A DNA stretch of 6,730 nucleotides from DASUAO01 sp046484625 (GCA_046484625.1 JAWOIO010000157.1:1-6730); one strand, 5' to 3'; counted from the first letter of the stretch, positions 1 through 5,094 are shown. Numbers and translations: made by a program. Notes: generated by a model from the letters alone, not told the origin.

Positions 1-1
1 G

Positions 2-250
2 GCGCTCACCAACGTGAGCCGTCACGCCGAGGCGAGCCGGGCCACGGTGCTCGTCCGCCAGGCCGACGGCCGCCTGGTGGTCGAGGTGCAGGACGACGGG
101 AGGGGTGGCGCGGTGATCGGCGAGCACGACGGCATCGTTCCCACCGGGTTGCGCGGCCTCGCCGACCGGGTGGCCGGCGTCGACGGCAACCTCGTGGTCA
201 CCAGCCCGCCCGGCGGCCCGACCGTGCTGCGCGCCGAGCTGCCCTGCTGA
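2..250 (+). CDS. Sensor histidine kinase, C-terminal ATPase end (partial)
   Basis: This is the last 82 codons of a two-component sensor kinase; the rest lies left of the window. The reading frame enters at base 2 with ALTNVSRHAEA, the N box of the GHKL ATPase fold in NarL-partner (HisKA_3) kinases. DDGRGG follows, matching the G1 box (usually DNGxG). Then comes GLRGLADRVAGVDGNL, the G2 region that closes the ATP lid, and the protein ends a few residues after the last strand of the fold, as is usual. Kinases of this type autophosphorylate a histidine and pass the phosphate to a LuxR-type regulator. No regulator follows directly: the next gene is convergent. The partner may lie upstream, or could be the separate regulator at 5144-5785, though nothing here proves a link. 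The class is clear; signal and partner are unknown. Confidence 0.9.
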   Translation, partial: ALTNVSRHAEASRATVLVRQADGRLVVEVQDDGRGGAVIGEHDGIVPTGLRGLADRVAGVDGNLVVTSPPGGPTVLRAELPC

Positions 251-281
251 ACGCGCCGGAGACGGCCCCATGGCCACACGC

Positions 282-328
282 GACCGGCCCTTCGGGGGAG
301 GCGAGCCCCACCCCGAAGGCACCCGGTC
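282..328. terminator. Candidate bidirectional terminator hairpin
   Basis: Between the convergent ends of the kinase (250) and the YceI gene (350) there is a large inverted repeat. GACCGG (282-287) pairs with CCGGTC (323-328). After a small internal loop, CCTTCGGGG (289-297) pairs perfectly with CCCCGAAGG (311-319), leaving a 13-nt loop. The position and 15 paired bases suggest a terminator for both genes. There is no T-tract on either side, so it would be a non-canonical (U-less) terminator, as is often proposed for GC-rich actinobacteria. Confidence 0.5.
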
Positions 329-349
329 ACGCGTCGCTACCGGCGGTCA

Positions 350-910
350 CTACTGGCGGATGGCTTCGATCTCGAGTGCGACCTGCACCTTCTCGCCGAG
401 CAGCACGCCGCCGCCGTCGAGCGCCGAGTTGAACTCGATGCCGAAGTCGCGGCGGTCGATCTCCGCGGTGGCGCTGAACCCGAACCGGGTGTCGCCGAAC
501 GGCGACTCCGGCAGGAAGCCGTGCACCTCGAGCGCGAGTGGCACGGCCCTCGTGACGCCCCGCAGGGTGAGCTCGCCGTCGACGACGAACCCGTCGCCGT
601 CGGCCCGGACCCCCGTGGAGCGGTAGGTCATCGTCGGGTGCGCCTCGACGTCGAAGAAGTCGGCCGAGCGCACGTGGGTGTCGCGATCGGCGTTGCCGGT
701 GTCGATCGATGCGAGGTCGATGGTCGCCTCCACGCTCGACGCGACGAGGTCGTCGGCCGTCGTGATCGTGCCGGTGAAGCCAGTGAAGCGGCCCCGCACC
801 TTGCTCACCATGAGGTGACGGATGCTGAAGCCCACCTCGGAGTGGGTGGGGTCGATGGCCCAGGTGCCGGCGAGGTAGCCGGGGACGGTGCTCTGGTCGA
901 TGACGGTCAT
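350..910 (-). CDS. YceI-like lipid-binding domain protein
   Basis: A 186-residue protein of the YceI family, a lipocalin-like beta barrel that binds long isoprenoid or amphipathic ligands. Family hallmarks are visible in order: GTWAIDPTHSEVGFSIRHLMVSKVRGRF (residues 15-42, quoted here by its start GTWAIDPTHS and end KVRGRF), the SIDTGNADRDTHVRSADFFD segment (68-87), GELTLRGVTR (112-121), and the C-terminal RRDFGIEFN (153-161). The length matches the family. There is no N-terminal hydrophobic stretch, so unlike E. coli YceI it should be cytoplasmic, as many actinobacterial members are. The ATG at 910 is preceded by AAGGAG at a 7-nt spacing, which fixes the start. It is divergent from a MarR regulator, with an operator over both promoters, so repression by MarR and induction by a small ligand are likely. 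The exact ligand is unknown. Confidence 0.93.
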   Translation of the reverse strand: MTVIDQSTVPGYLAGTWAIDPTHSEVGFSIRHLMVSKVRGRFTGFTGTITTADDLVASSVEATIDLASIDTGNADRDTHVRSADFFDVEAHPTMTYRSTGVRADGDGFVVDGELTLRGVTRAVPLALEVHGFLPESPFGDTRFGFSATAEIDRRDFGIEFNSALDGGGVLLGEKVQVALEIEAIRQ

Positions 911-917
911 GGGGGTG

Positions 918-923
918 CTCCTT
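918..923 (-). promoter_or_regulatory. Ribosome binding site of the YceI gene
   Basis: AAGGAG on the minus strand lies 7 nt before the ATG at 910. It contrasts with the divergent MarR gene, which has no recognisable Shine-Dalgarno sequence. Confidence 0.8.
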
Positions 924-936
924 GGTTTCTGGTGAT

Positions 937-954
937 TAGTTGCGTTCTCAACTA
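937..954. promoter_or_regulatory. MarR operator copy 1 (TAGTTG-N6-CAACTA)
   Basis: This 18-bp palindrome has perfect 6-bp arms TAGTTG (937-942) and CAACTA (949-954). It is the same sequence and spacing as the second copy at 975-992, with centres 38 bp apart. It sits at the predicted transcription start of the YceI gene and within its leader. MarR dimers bind palindromes of this size, so this is the likely secondary site. The assignment to the adjacent MarR protein is inference. Confidence 0.7.
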
Positions 955-960
955 TTGAGC

Positions 961-989
961 ACGATATCGATAGATAGTTGAGATGTCAA
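961..989 (-). promoter_or_regulatory. Promoter of the YceI gene
   Basis: On the minus strand a perfect -35 TTGACA (989-984) is followed by exactly 17 nt and the -10 TATCGT (966-961). Transcription would begin near 954, giving a leader of about 44 nt before the ATG at 910. The -35 box lies inside operator copy 2, and the expected start falls at the edge of copy 1. Confidence 0.7.
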
Positions 990-992
990 CTA
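975..992. promoter_or_regulatory. MarR operator copy 2 (TAGTTG-N6-CAACTA), main site
   Basis: The 18-bp core (975-992) has the same arms and spacer length as copy 1 and extends to perfect 10-bp arms AGATAGTTGA / TCAACTATCT around GATG (972-995). It covers the -35 boxes of both divergent promoters: 978-983 for marR on the plus strand and 984-989 for the YceI gene on the minus strand. One bound dimer could silence both genes. This is the strongest palindrome in the intergenic region and the expected high-affinity site. Confidence 0.8.
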
Positions 993-1006
993 TCTTCTCG
1001 TAGACT
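978..1006 (+). promoter_or_regulatory. Leaderless promoter of the MarR gene
   Basis: The -35 TTGAGA (978-983), a 17-nt spacer and the -10 TAGACT (1001-1006) are followed by only six bases before the ATG at 1013. The predicted transcription start is therefore the A of the start codon. No Shine-Dalgarno sequence precedes the ATG, which agrees with a leaderless transcript, a common class in actinobacteria. The operator at 975-992 covers its -35, so autorepression is expected. Confidence 0.7.
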
Positions 1007-1012
1007 GACCCC

Positions 1013-1525
1013 ATGGCTCCCGACCCCCGCTGGCTCGACCCCGACGAACGCCAGACCTGGCTGGCCTGGGTCTTCGCCTCCCGCCTCCTGTGGGACGAGC
1101 TGGAGCGCGACCTCCAACGCGATGCCGACATGCCCTTCGGCTACTACGACATCCTCGTCATGCTCTCGGAGGCACCGGATCGGTCCCGGCGGATGAGTGA
1201 CCTCGCCGCCGTGACCCGGTCGTCGCGGAGTCGCCTCTCCCACGCGGTGTCGCGGCTCGAGCAGCTGGGCTGGGTCCGCCGGGAGTCCTGCCCCACCGAC
1301 CGGCGGGGCTGGCTCGCCGTCCTCACCGACGAGGGCCTCGCCGCGCTCGAGGCCGCCGCGCCCGGCCACGTCGAGAGCGTGCGTGCCCACCTCTTCGACC
1401 AGCTCTCCCCCACGCAGCAGGAACAGCTCCGCGAGATCTGCGAGACCCTCCTCGCGCACTTGCTCCCGATCGCCGACGAGCGGGGCGACCCGGGCCGGCG
1501 CCTCTTCGACGACGCACAGGCCTGA
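1013..1525 (+). CDS. MarR-family transcriptional regulator
   Basis: A 170-residue winged-helix repressor. Helix 1 is the dimerisation region (residues 12-40). YYDILVMLSEAPDRSRRMSDLA (given as YYDILV... at 44 to MSDLA at 65) leads into the HTH. The recognition helix SSRSRLSHAVSRLEQLGWV lies at about 70-88, and the wing follows as CPTDRRGWLAVLTDEG (93-108). The C-terminal helix (from about 131, LSPTQQEQLREICETLL) completes the dimer interface. MarR proteins bind short palindromes and usually release them when a phenolic or other small ligand, or an oxidant, is sensed. There is a single cysteine in the wing (93) and one at 143, but no evidence for redox sensing. The start is supported by the -10 box placed exactly for a leaderless mRNA. 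It probably controls itself and the divergent YceI gene. Confidence 0.93.
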   Translation: MAPDPRWLDPDERQTWLAWVFASRLLWDELERDLQRDADMPFGYYDILVMLSEAPDRSRRMSDLAAVTRSSRSRLSHAVSRLEQLGWVRRESCPTDRRGWLAVLTDEGLAALEAAAPGHVESVRAHLFDQLSPTQQEQLREICETLLAHLLPIADERGDPGRRLFDDAQA

Positions 1526-1570
1526 CCGGTTCGCGTTCGTTGAGCTCGACCCGACCAGCGTCGCGGGGCG

Positions 1571-2794
1571 TCAGGCCGCCGCCTCCCCGGGTGGGGCTCG
1601 GCCCTCGCTGGCAGTCGGGGCGCGGAGGTCCCAGGTGCCGCTGTGGTGGTCGATGATCCGGTAGCCGTCGTCGTGCACCAGATGGTGATGTCGCGTGCAG
1701 AGGTTGCCGAGCTCGGAGTAGATGGTCCGTCGGCTGCGGGCGAACGCCTCCGTGTGGTGGCGATGCAGCATCCGGTCGCAGTCGCAGCCACGCACCTTGC
1801 AGGTGCGGTCGCGTTCGGCAATCGCGATCTTGAGCGGTGCGGGGACGTGGCGGGTGGTGCTGACCACGGTCCGCACGTCGACCCCGTCGGTGATGACGAG
1901 CTGCAGGAGCCCGTGGCTGAGTACTTCCCGGGCATGCGCCACCGAGACGGGGCCGACGCCGGGGATCTCGCACACCTCGCCCGGCTCGGTGTTGCCCCGG
2001 AGCAGGGCCGTGAGGTCGACCCGCACCCGGGCGGCGTGCTTCGCCGGTCGCGCCAGCGGCATGTCGGAGGCCTCGCCACTGCCCTGCTCGGCGAGCCCGC
2101 ACAGGGCATCGAACCGGTAGGCGTCGAGGGACTCGCGCTGACCGGCGCGACGGGCGGCATCGAAGCGGGCCCGGGTGAGCGGCTCGAGGGCTTCGAGGAG
2201 GTCGGCGACCTGTGCGTTGGGCCCCGAGAAGGTGCCGTGGGTGACGGGCCCCTTCGTCCAGGTGCGCAGGTGCCGCTCGCGGTGCGCCCGGCGGGCCGCG
2301 GCGTTTTCGTCGGTGGCCGCGGCGACCACTCTCTCCTTCTCCTGGCGTAGGCCCCGCATCCCCGAGCGCGTCGCCGTCTTCAGCAGATGCGACCCCGAGC
2401 CAGGGTCGACCGCGGCGCCGGCCGAGACGAGGGCGGCCTGCCCGATCGAGAGCTGCCCGTCGAGCAGGCGGTCGCGGGTCGCGGGCAGGGTCTCCACCCG
2501 CTCCGCGGTGACCAGCGCCTCCCGGGCGGCGCCCTCGGTACAGCCCGAGGTCTCGGCCAGCCACTGCTCCACGGAAGCGGCGCGGCCACCGCGCCAGGCG
2601 AACGTCTCGTCGGCCCGGCGGGCCAACAACGCCTTGGCGGTGCCGAGGAGGCGCTCGCCCTCGGCGGCCACGGCGGTGAGCCGGGCCGCATCCGACCCCG
2701 CCAGGCGGGCGGGCTCCAGCGCTCGCACCGCCTGGCGGACCGCATCGACAGCCCGCTCCAGCCCGCTCTCCGTATCGAACGTATGTTCGCTCAT
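1571..2794 (-). CDS. DUF222/HNH endonuclease, 13E12 repeat family
   Basis: A 407-residue protein with two parts. A long N-terminal helical DUF222 region (about residues 10-290) includes ETFAWRGGRAASVEQWLAE and GQLSIGQAALVSAGA. A C-terminal HNH nuclease domain follows (about 325-390), with CKVRGCDCD (332-340), HRHHTEAF (344-351) and LGNLCTRHHHLVH (362-374). These supply the metal-binding cysteines and the catalytic histidines and asparagine of this zinc-associated HNH type. Actinobacteria usually carry several such genes; they are thought to be mobile or DNA-damage-linked, but their biochemical role is not settled. The open frame extends upstream to 2878. The ATG at 2794 was chosen because a LexA box overlaps its first codons, as in other members; ATGs at 2800 and 2830 remain possible. 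No convincing Shine-Dalgarno sequence is present. The gene looks intact, and SOS induction is likely. Confidence 0.9.
   Translation of the reverse strand: MSEHTFDTESGLERAVDAVRQAVRALEPARLAGSDAARLTAVAAEGERLLGTAKALLARRADETFAWRGGRAASVEQWLAETSGCTEGAAREALVTAERVETLPATRDRLLDGQLSIGQAALVSAGAAVDPGSGSHLLKTATRSGMRGLRQEKERVVAAATDENAAARRAHRERHLRTWTKGPVTHGTFSGPNAQVADLLEALEPLTRARFDAARRAGQRESLDAYRFDALCGLAEQGSGEASDMPLARPAKHAARVRVDLTALLRGNTEPGEVCEIPGVGPVSVAHAREVLSHGLLQLVITDGVDVRTVVSTTRHVPAPLKIAIAERDRTCKVRGCDCDRMLHRHHTEAFARSRRTIYSELGNLCTRHHHLVHDDGYRIIDHHSGTWDLRAPTASEGRAPPGEAAA
2775..2790 (-). promoter_or_regulatory. LexA (SOS) box inside the HNH gene start
   Basis: On the minus strand GCGAACATACGTTCGA matches the actinobacterial SOS consensus TCGAAC-N4-GTTCGA at 11 of the 12 defined positions. 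It begins one base after the ATG at 2794 and encodes most of MSEHTFD. SOS boxes near or within the start of 13E12-family genes are known from Mycobacterium tuberculosis. I could not place a convincing -10/-35 pair around it, so the transcription start is unresolved. Confidence 0.78.
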
Positions 2795-2885
2795 GCCCAT
2801 GGAGACGATGATGCCAAGGGGGTGTGACATCGAACTGGGAAGAACTTGCCGCGCTCCGTCCAGCGGTCGCCGCGTCATCGCTCAG

Positions 2886-2891
2886 TACGAT
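2886..2891 (+). promoter_or_regulatory. Possible -10 box of the DUF2442 gene
   Basis: TACGAT fits the TAnnnT pattern and would start transcription near 2898, about 36 nt before the ATG at 2934. No good -35 lies 16-18 nt upstream, so this is only a weak promoter candidate. Confidence 0.3.
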
Positions 2892-2933
2892 CGAACCGTT
2901 GCGCAAGTGAACCCGTCTGGGAGGTGCGACGCG

Positions 2934-3194
2934 ATGCAGGAGATCACCTCGGTGGAGGTCGTGTCCGGTTTCACCGTCCGGCTGACGTTCCGCGACGGCT
3001 CCGTGCGCGAGGTCGACCTCGAGCCCCTCCTCCGGGGTCCCATGTTCTCCGAGCTGCGAGCCGACCCGGACCTGTTCGCACAGATCTTCGTCGACCGCGA
3101 GGTGGGCACGATCGCCTGGCCCAACGGTGCCGACATGGACGCCGACGTGCTCCACGGCGACGAGGTGCCGTCCTGGGCGACGAGGACGCCCTGA
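2934..3194 (+). CDS. DUF2442 domain protein
   Basis: A small 86-residue protein that is almost entirely one DUF2442 domain. The N-terminal strand pair reads ITSVEVVSGFTVRLTFRDGS (4-23), followed by the REVDLEPLL segment (25-33), GPMFSELR (35-42) and the diagnostic VGTIAWPNGADMDADVL (57-73). DUF2442 proteins are small alpha/beta proteins without an established activity. They are often found beside a DUF4160 partner in an arrangement suggested to be toxin-antitoxin-like. No DUF4160 gene is present on either side here, so this copy is solitary. The start is supported by GGGAGG (2919-2924) 9 nt before the ATG. It is divergent from the HNH gene and convergent with the monooxygenase-like gene. The family call is firm; the function is unknown. 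Confidence 0.88.
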   Translation: MQEITSVEVVSGFTVRLTFRDGSVREVDLEPLLRGPMFSELRADPDLFAQIFVDREVGTIAWPNGADMDADVLHGDEVPSWATRTP

Positions 3195-3251
3195 CTCGCC
3201 GCTCCCCGGTCAGCGGGCCGAACGTGAAGGGACCGCGAGCAACCCGGTGCG

Positions 3252-3267
3252 AGCCCCCTCAGGGGCC
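3252..3267 (-). terminator. Small hairpin at the end of the ABM-like gene
   Basis: On the minus strand GCCCC-TGAG-GGGGC (3266-3253) forms a perfect 5-bp stem around the stop codon of the ABM-like gene. It lies in the 64-bp gap between two convergent genes. There is no T-tract and the stem is short, so termination is only suggested. Confidence 0.3.
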
Positions 3268-3555
3268 TTCGTCGAAGAAGAAGTCGCCGACGTGGCGATC
3301 CTTGAGCTCGATCCGGTCGGCCAGGTTCGCGGCCACCCAGTCGGCCGCAACCGTGTTCGCGGCTTCCGCCTCGTCGTGGGTCTCCCAGACGCTGATCGAC
3401 GCGAAGGTGCCGTCGTCGAGGGCGGCGAGCCCGTAGCGCACGAACCCGGGCTGGGCCTGGAAGATCGGCAGCATGCCGTTCTTCGCCAGGTCGGCGGCCT
3501 CCTCGGCCGTCCCCTGCTTCAGGTCGTAGGTCGCGATCCGAACGTGCTCTTCCAT
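3259..3555 (-). CDS. Antibiotic biosynthesis monooxygenase (ABM)-like protein
   Basis: A 98-residue protein with a dimeric ferredoxin-like (alpha/beta barrel) fold of the ABM/YgiN-like type. It has an opening strand VRIATYDLKQGTAEEA, then QAQPGFVRYGLAALDDGTFASISVWET (quoted in part: QPGFVRYGLAA and FASISVWET, about 34-61), followed by the DEAEAAN helix. This PGF...SISVWET arrangement is typical of the family. Some members oxidise quinols or aromatic polyketides without a cofactor, while many others have no known activity. The ATG at 3555 is preferred, with GGTGGA just upstream. An in-frame GTG at 3564 would add three residues. It follows the methyltransferase gene on the same strand after 100 nt, but has its own candidate promoter at 3609-3637, so it may be independently expressed. 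Substrate unknown. Confidence 0.82.
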   Translation of the reverse strand: MEEHVRIATYDLKQGTAEEAADLAKNGMLPIFQAQPGFVRYGLAALDDGTFASISVWETHDEAEAANTVAADWVAANLADRIELKDRHVGDFFFDEGP

Positions 3556-3608
3556 GGCTTCCACCCTGTCTCTCGCACCGTTTGCGCCAGATAGTCGGTT
3601 CGTCCGGC

Positions 3609-3637
3609 ACGCTAGGCGGGCGCCTCGCGGTCGGCAA
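3609..3637 (-). promoter_or_regulatory. Candidate promoter of the ABM-like gene
   Basis: On the minus strand TTGCCG (3637-3632) is followed by exactly 17 nt and then TAGCGT (3614-3609). Transcription would start near 3602, leaving a leader of about 47 nt to the ATG at 3555. A short palindrome AGGCG-GG-CGCCT (3614-3625) overlaps the spacer and could be an operator. The promoter call rests on consensus and spacing only. Confidence 0.5.
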
Positions 3638-3655
3638 CAGCACCCGCCGCCCCGG

Positions 3656-4276
3656 TCAGTCGGGCGACACCGCCACGCCGAGGGAGTCGGCGCCCAGGAA
3701 CTTGGGTGCGCCCTTCTCGTAGAAGCGGTCGACCTCGGCGATCGTGAAGCCCGCGTCCGTCAGCAGGTCGGGGGCCAGCCGGGTGAGGTGACAGCCGCCG
3801 AAGAGGCGCTTCTGCACCGGCTCGAGCCGGTGCTGCCAGCGCTGCACCTTCGCGTCGGGGGCAAGGCCGTGCTCGATGAAGTGGACGGTGCCGCCGGGCT
3901 TGAGGACCCGGCGCAGCTCGGCCAGCGCGGCGTCGACGTCGGGGATCGTGCACATGGTCCAGGTCGACAGCGCGGTGTCGAAGCTGTCGTCGTCGAACGG
4001 CAGCCGCTGCCCGTCGAGCCCCGACCGCTCGACCGGGATGCTCGTGCCCGCGAGTCGCTTGGCGGCGAGCTTCCAGCCGAGGTCGGCGGGCTCGACCGCG
4101 GCGACGCGGGTGACGGCCTCCGGGTAGAAGGGGATGTTCAGCCCCGAGCCGAAGCCGATCTCGACGACGTCGCCCGTCAGGCCGGCACAGGCCCGCTTCC
4201 GCAGCCGGTTGTTCGTCTTCATGCCGCACGCGACGTTGATGATGCGCGGCAGCACGTGATCGCCGTACACGCTCAT
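3656..4276 (-). CDS. Class I SAM-dependent methyltransferase (METTL7-like)
   Basis: A 206-residue Rossmann-fold methyltransferase of the Methyltransf_11 type. Motif I, the SAM-binding glycine loop, is VVEIGFGSGLN (37-47). The acidic end of strand 2 is AAVEPAD (59-65). LPFDDDSFDTALSTWTMCTI (92-111) forms motif II/III, and LRRVLKPGGTVHFIEHG (121-137) follows. The stretch FIEHG...W.HRLEPV...LFGGCHLTR (133-166) closely resembles the corresponding part of vertebrate METTL7 (TMT1) thiol methyltransferases (FMEH...LDP...LFDGCNLTR), which suggests a related small-molecule, possibly thiol, substrate. The match is from memory of the family. The human proteins have an N-terminal membrane anchor that is absent here. 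GGAGGC at 4286-4281 lies 4 nt before the ATG and fixes the start. It follows a small membrane protein gene by 78 nt on the same strand, so an operon is plausible. Actual substrate unknown. Confidence 0.88.
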   Translation of the reverse strand: MSVYGDHVLPRIINVACGMKTNNRLRKRACAGLTGDVVEIGFGSGLNIPFYPEAVTRVAAVEPADLGWKLAAKRLAGTSIPVERSGLDGQRLPFDDDSFDTALSTWTMCTIPDVDAALAELRRVLKPGGTVHFIEHGLAPDAKVQRWQHRLEPVQKRLFGGCHLTRLAPDLLTDAGFTIAEVDRFYEKGAPKFLGADSLGVAVSPD

Positions 4277-4303
4277 GATCGCCTCCTCCCCGGCCCATGC
4301 CTG

Positions 4304-4320
4304 GTCCGGGCGCTCCGGAC
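4304..4320. repeat. Intergenic hairpin upstream of the methyltransferase
   Basis: GTCCGG (4304-4309) and CCGGAC (4315-4320) form a perfect 6-bp stem with a 5-nt loop, in the 78-nt gap between the small membrane protein gene and the methyltransferase gene. It has no T-tract. It could be a weak terminator, an mRNA-processing or stability element, or chance in GC-rich DNA. Confidence 0.35.
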
Positions 4321-4354
4321 GCTACCGGGTGATGGCAACCCCGTCCGGGTGGGC

Positions 4355-4537
4355 TCAGGCGTACAGCGAGTCGAACGCCGCGAAGACCATCCAGGCCGGC
4401 CAGAACAGGCCCTGGAAGAACCCCAGCACGACCTCCCAGAAGTTGCCCGCCTCGGAGAAGAAGTAGAACCACGCGCCAAAGACCCCGAAGCCGTAGATCG
4501 CGCCGCCTGCGGCAGTCCCGCCCTTGTCCCCGGCCAT
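4355..4537 (-). CDS. Small two-helix membrane protein, conserved-hypothetical type
   Basis: A 60-residue, strongly hydrophobic protein. After a short polar start (MAGDKGGT) there are two probable membrane segments: AGGAIYGFGVFGAWFYFF (10-27) and FWEVVLGFFQGLFWPAWMVF (33-52). A short tail DSLYA follows. The pattern GGAIYG...FW.VV.G....L.WPA resembles small membrane proteins common in actinobacteria for which no function is known. The ATG at 4537 is preferred because GGGGAGG stands 7 nt before it; the frame runs further upstream, but that extension is polar and unlike a protein start. It is the first gene of a minus-strand set with the methyltransferase, and divergent from the ester-cyclase gene. 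It may be a regulatory or accessory membrane peptide, but nothing in the sequence decides this. Confidence 0.8.
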   Translation of the reverse strand: MAGDKGGTAAGGAIYGFGVFGAWFYFFSEAGNFWEVVLGFFQGLFWPAWMVFAAFDSLYA

Positions 4538-4573
4538 GTTGCTACCTCCCCGCTCGACGTCCCGTACACCAGG

Positions 4574-4597
4574 GACCCTAATCCTCTCTCTAGGGTC
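4574..4597. promoter_or_regulatory. Inverted repeat GACCCTA-N10-TAGGGTC, candidate operator
   Basis: This sits in the 143-bp divergent region between the small membrane protein gene and the ester-cyclase gene. Perfect 7-bp arms GACCCTA (4574-4580) and TAGGGTC (4591-4597) flank 10 nt. The second arm also pairs with a third copy, AGGGT-CTGC-ACCCT (4592-4605). The first arm contains a minus-strand TAGGGT that could be a -10 box. An operator for a dimeric regulator is the simplest reading; no regulator can be assigned. Confidence 0.45.
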
Positions 4598-4635
4598 TGC
4601 ACCCTGACCAGGTGCCGACGACGGCGCCGTGGTTC

Positions 4636-4641
4636 TAGGCT
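4636..4641 (+). promoter_or_regulatory. Possible -10 box of the ester-cyclase gene
   Basis: TAGGCT fits TAnnnT and would start transcription near 4648, leaving a leader of about 33 nt before the ATG at 4681. The hexamer 17 nt upstream (TGCCGA, 4613-4618) is a poor -35, so support is modest. Confidence 0.35.
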
Positions 4642-4680
4642 CCCATCCGTCCCACACCGGGTGGACAGAGGAGGAACGAC

Positions 4681-5094
4681 ATGGCCGATCTCGCAGCAGT
4701 CGCTCGCCGCTTCAACGAAGAGGTGCTCAGCAAAGGGAACTACGACGTGATCGACGAGATCGTCGCCGACGACTTCGTGGAGCACCAGTCGATGCCGGGC
4801 ATGCCCGAGGGCAAGGACGCCCCGCGGGCGTTCACCGAGATGTTCCGGGCCGCCTTCCCCGACATGAAGGTGGAGACGCTCGCCACCGCCGTCGACGGCG
4901 ACGAGGTGTGGTTCCAGTCACGGATGACCGGCACCCACAAAGGTGAGCTCATGGGGATCGCGGCCACCGGCAAGAAGGTGGACGTCCTGATGTTCGACCG
5001 GGTCCGATTCGTCGACGGCAAGGTCGTCGAGCACTGGGGCGTCAGCGACGACATGGCCATGATGACCCAGCTCGGCGTCGTCCCCGAGATGTAG
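4681..5094 (+). CDS. SnoaL-like ester cyclase / polyketide cyclase-like protein
   Basis: A 137-residue protein of the SnoaL subgroup of the NTF2-like fold (a cone-shaped alpha+beta barrel). The family pattern is seen throughout: NYDVIDEIVADDFVEHQ (20-36), the AFPDMKVETL segment (58-67), VWFQSRMTGTHKGELMGI (76-93), then ATGKKVDVLMFDRVRFVDGK (95-114) and VVEHWGVSDDMAMMTQLG (115-132). SnoaL enzymes close rings in polyketides by acid/base catalysis, but most bacterial homologues lie outside polyketide clusters and their substrates are unknown. No polyketide gene is present here. The His and Asp at 118 and 123-124 occupy the region of the catalytic acid in true cyclases. GAGGAGG (4668-4674) lies 6 nt before the ATG. 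A response regulator follows after 49 nt on the same strand, possibly co-transcribed. Confidence 0.88.
   Translation: MADLAAVARRFNEEVLSKGNYDVIDEIVADDFVEHQSMPGMPEGKDAPRAFTEMFRAAFPDMKVETLATAVDGDEVWFQSRMTGTHKGELMGIAATGKKVDVLMFDRVRFVDGKVVEHWGVSDDMAMMTQLGVVPEM

Noticed and set aside
1571..2794. HNH gene as a homing endonuclease or group I intron / mobile element
   Set aside because: No interrupted host gene, intron structure or terminal repeats surround it. DUF222/HNH genes are normally freestanding in actinobacteria.
1323..3155. Very long minus-strand open frame of about 610 codons
   Set aside because: Its translation is Arg/Gly/Pro-rich low-complexity sequence, out of frame with the clear DUF222/HNH gene and antisense to MarR and DUF2442. 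It is open only because stop codons are rare in GC-rich DNA.
3612..4472. Second minus-strand frame over the methyltransferase
   Set aside because: The overlapping frame ending at 3656 carries all SAM-binding motifs and a good RBS; this one is a Gly/Arg-rich shadow.
3554..4750. Long plus-strand open frame of about 398 codons
   Set aside because: It is antisense to the well-supported methyltransferase and small membrane protein genes, and shows no domain motif.
4681..5094. Polyketide biosynthesis cluster suggested by the SnoaL-like and ABM-like genes
   Set aside because: Both folds are widespread outside secondary metabolism, and no ketosynthase, acyl carrier or tailoring genes are nearby. 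The thiolase fragment is of a catabolic lipid-transfer type.
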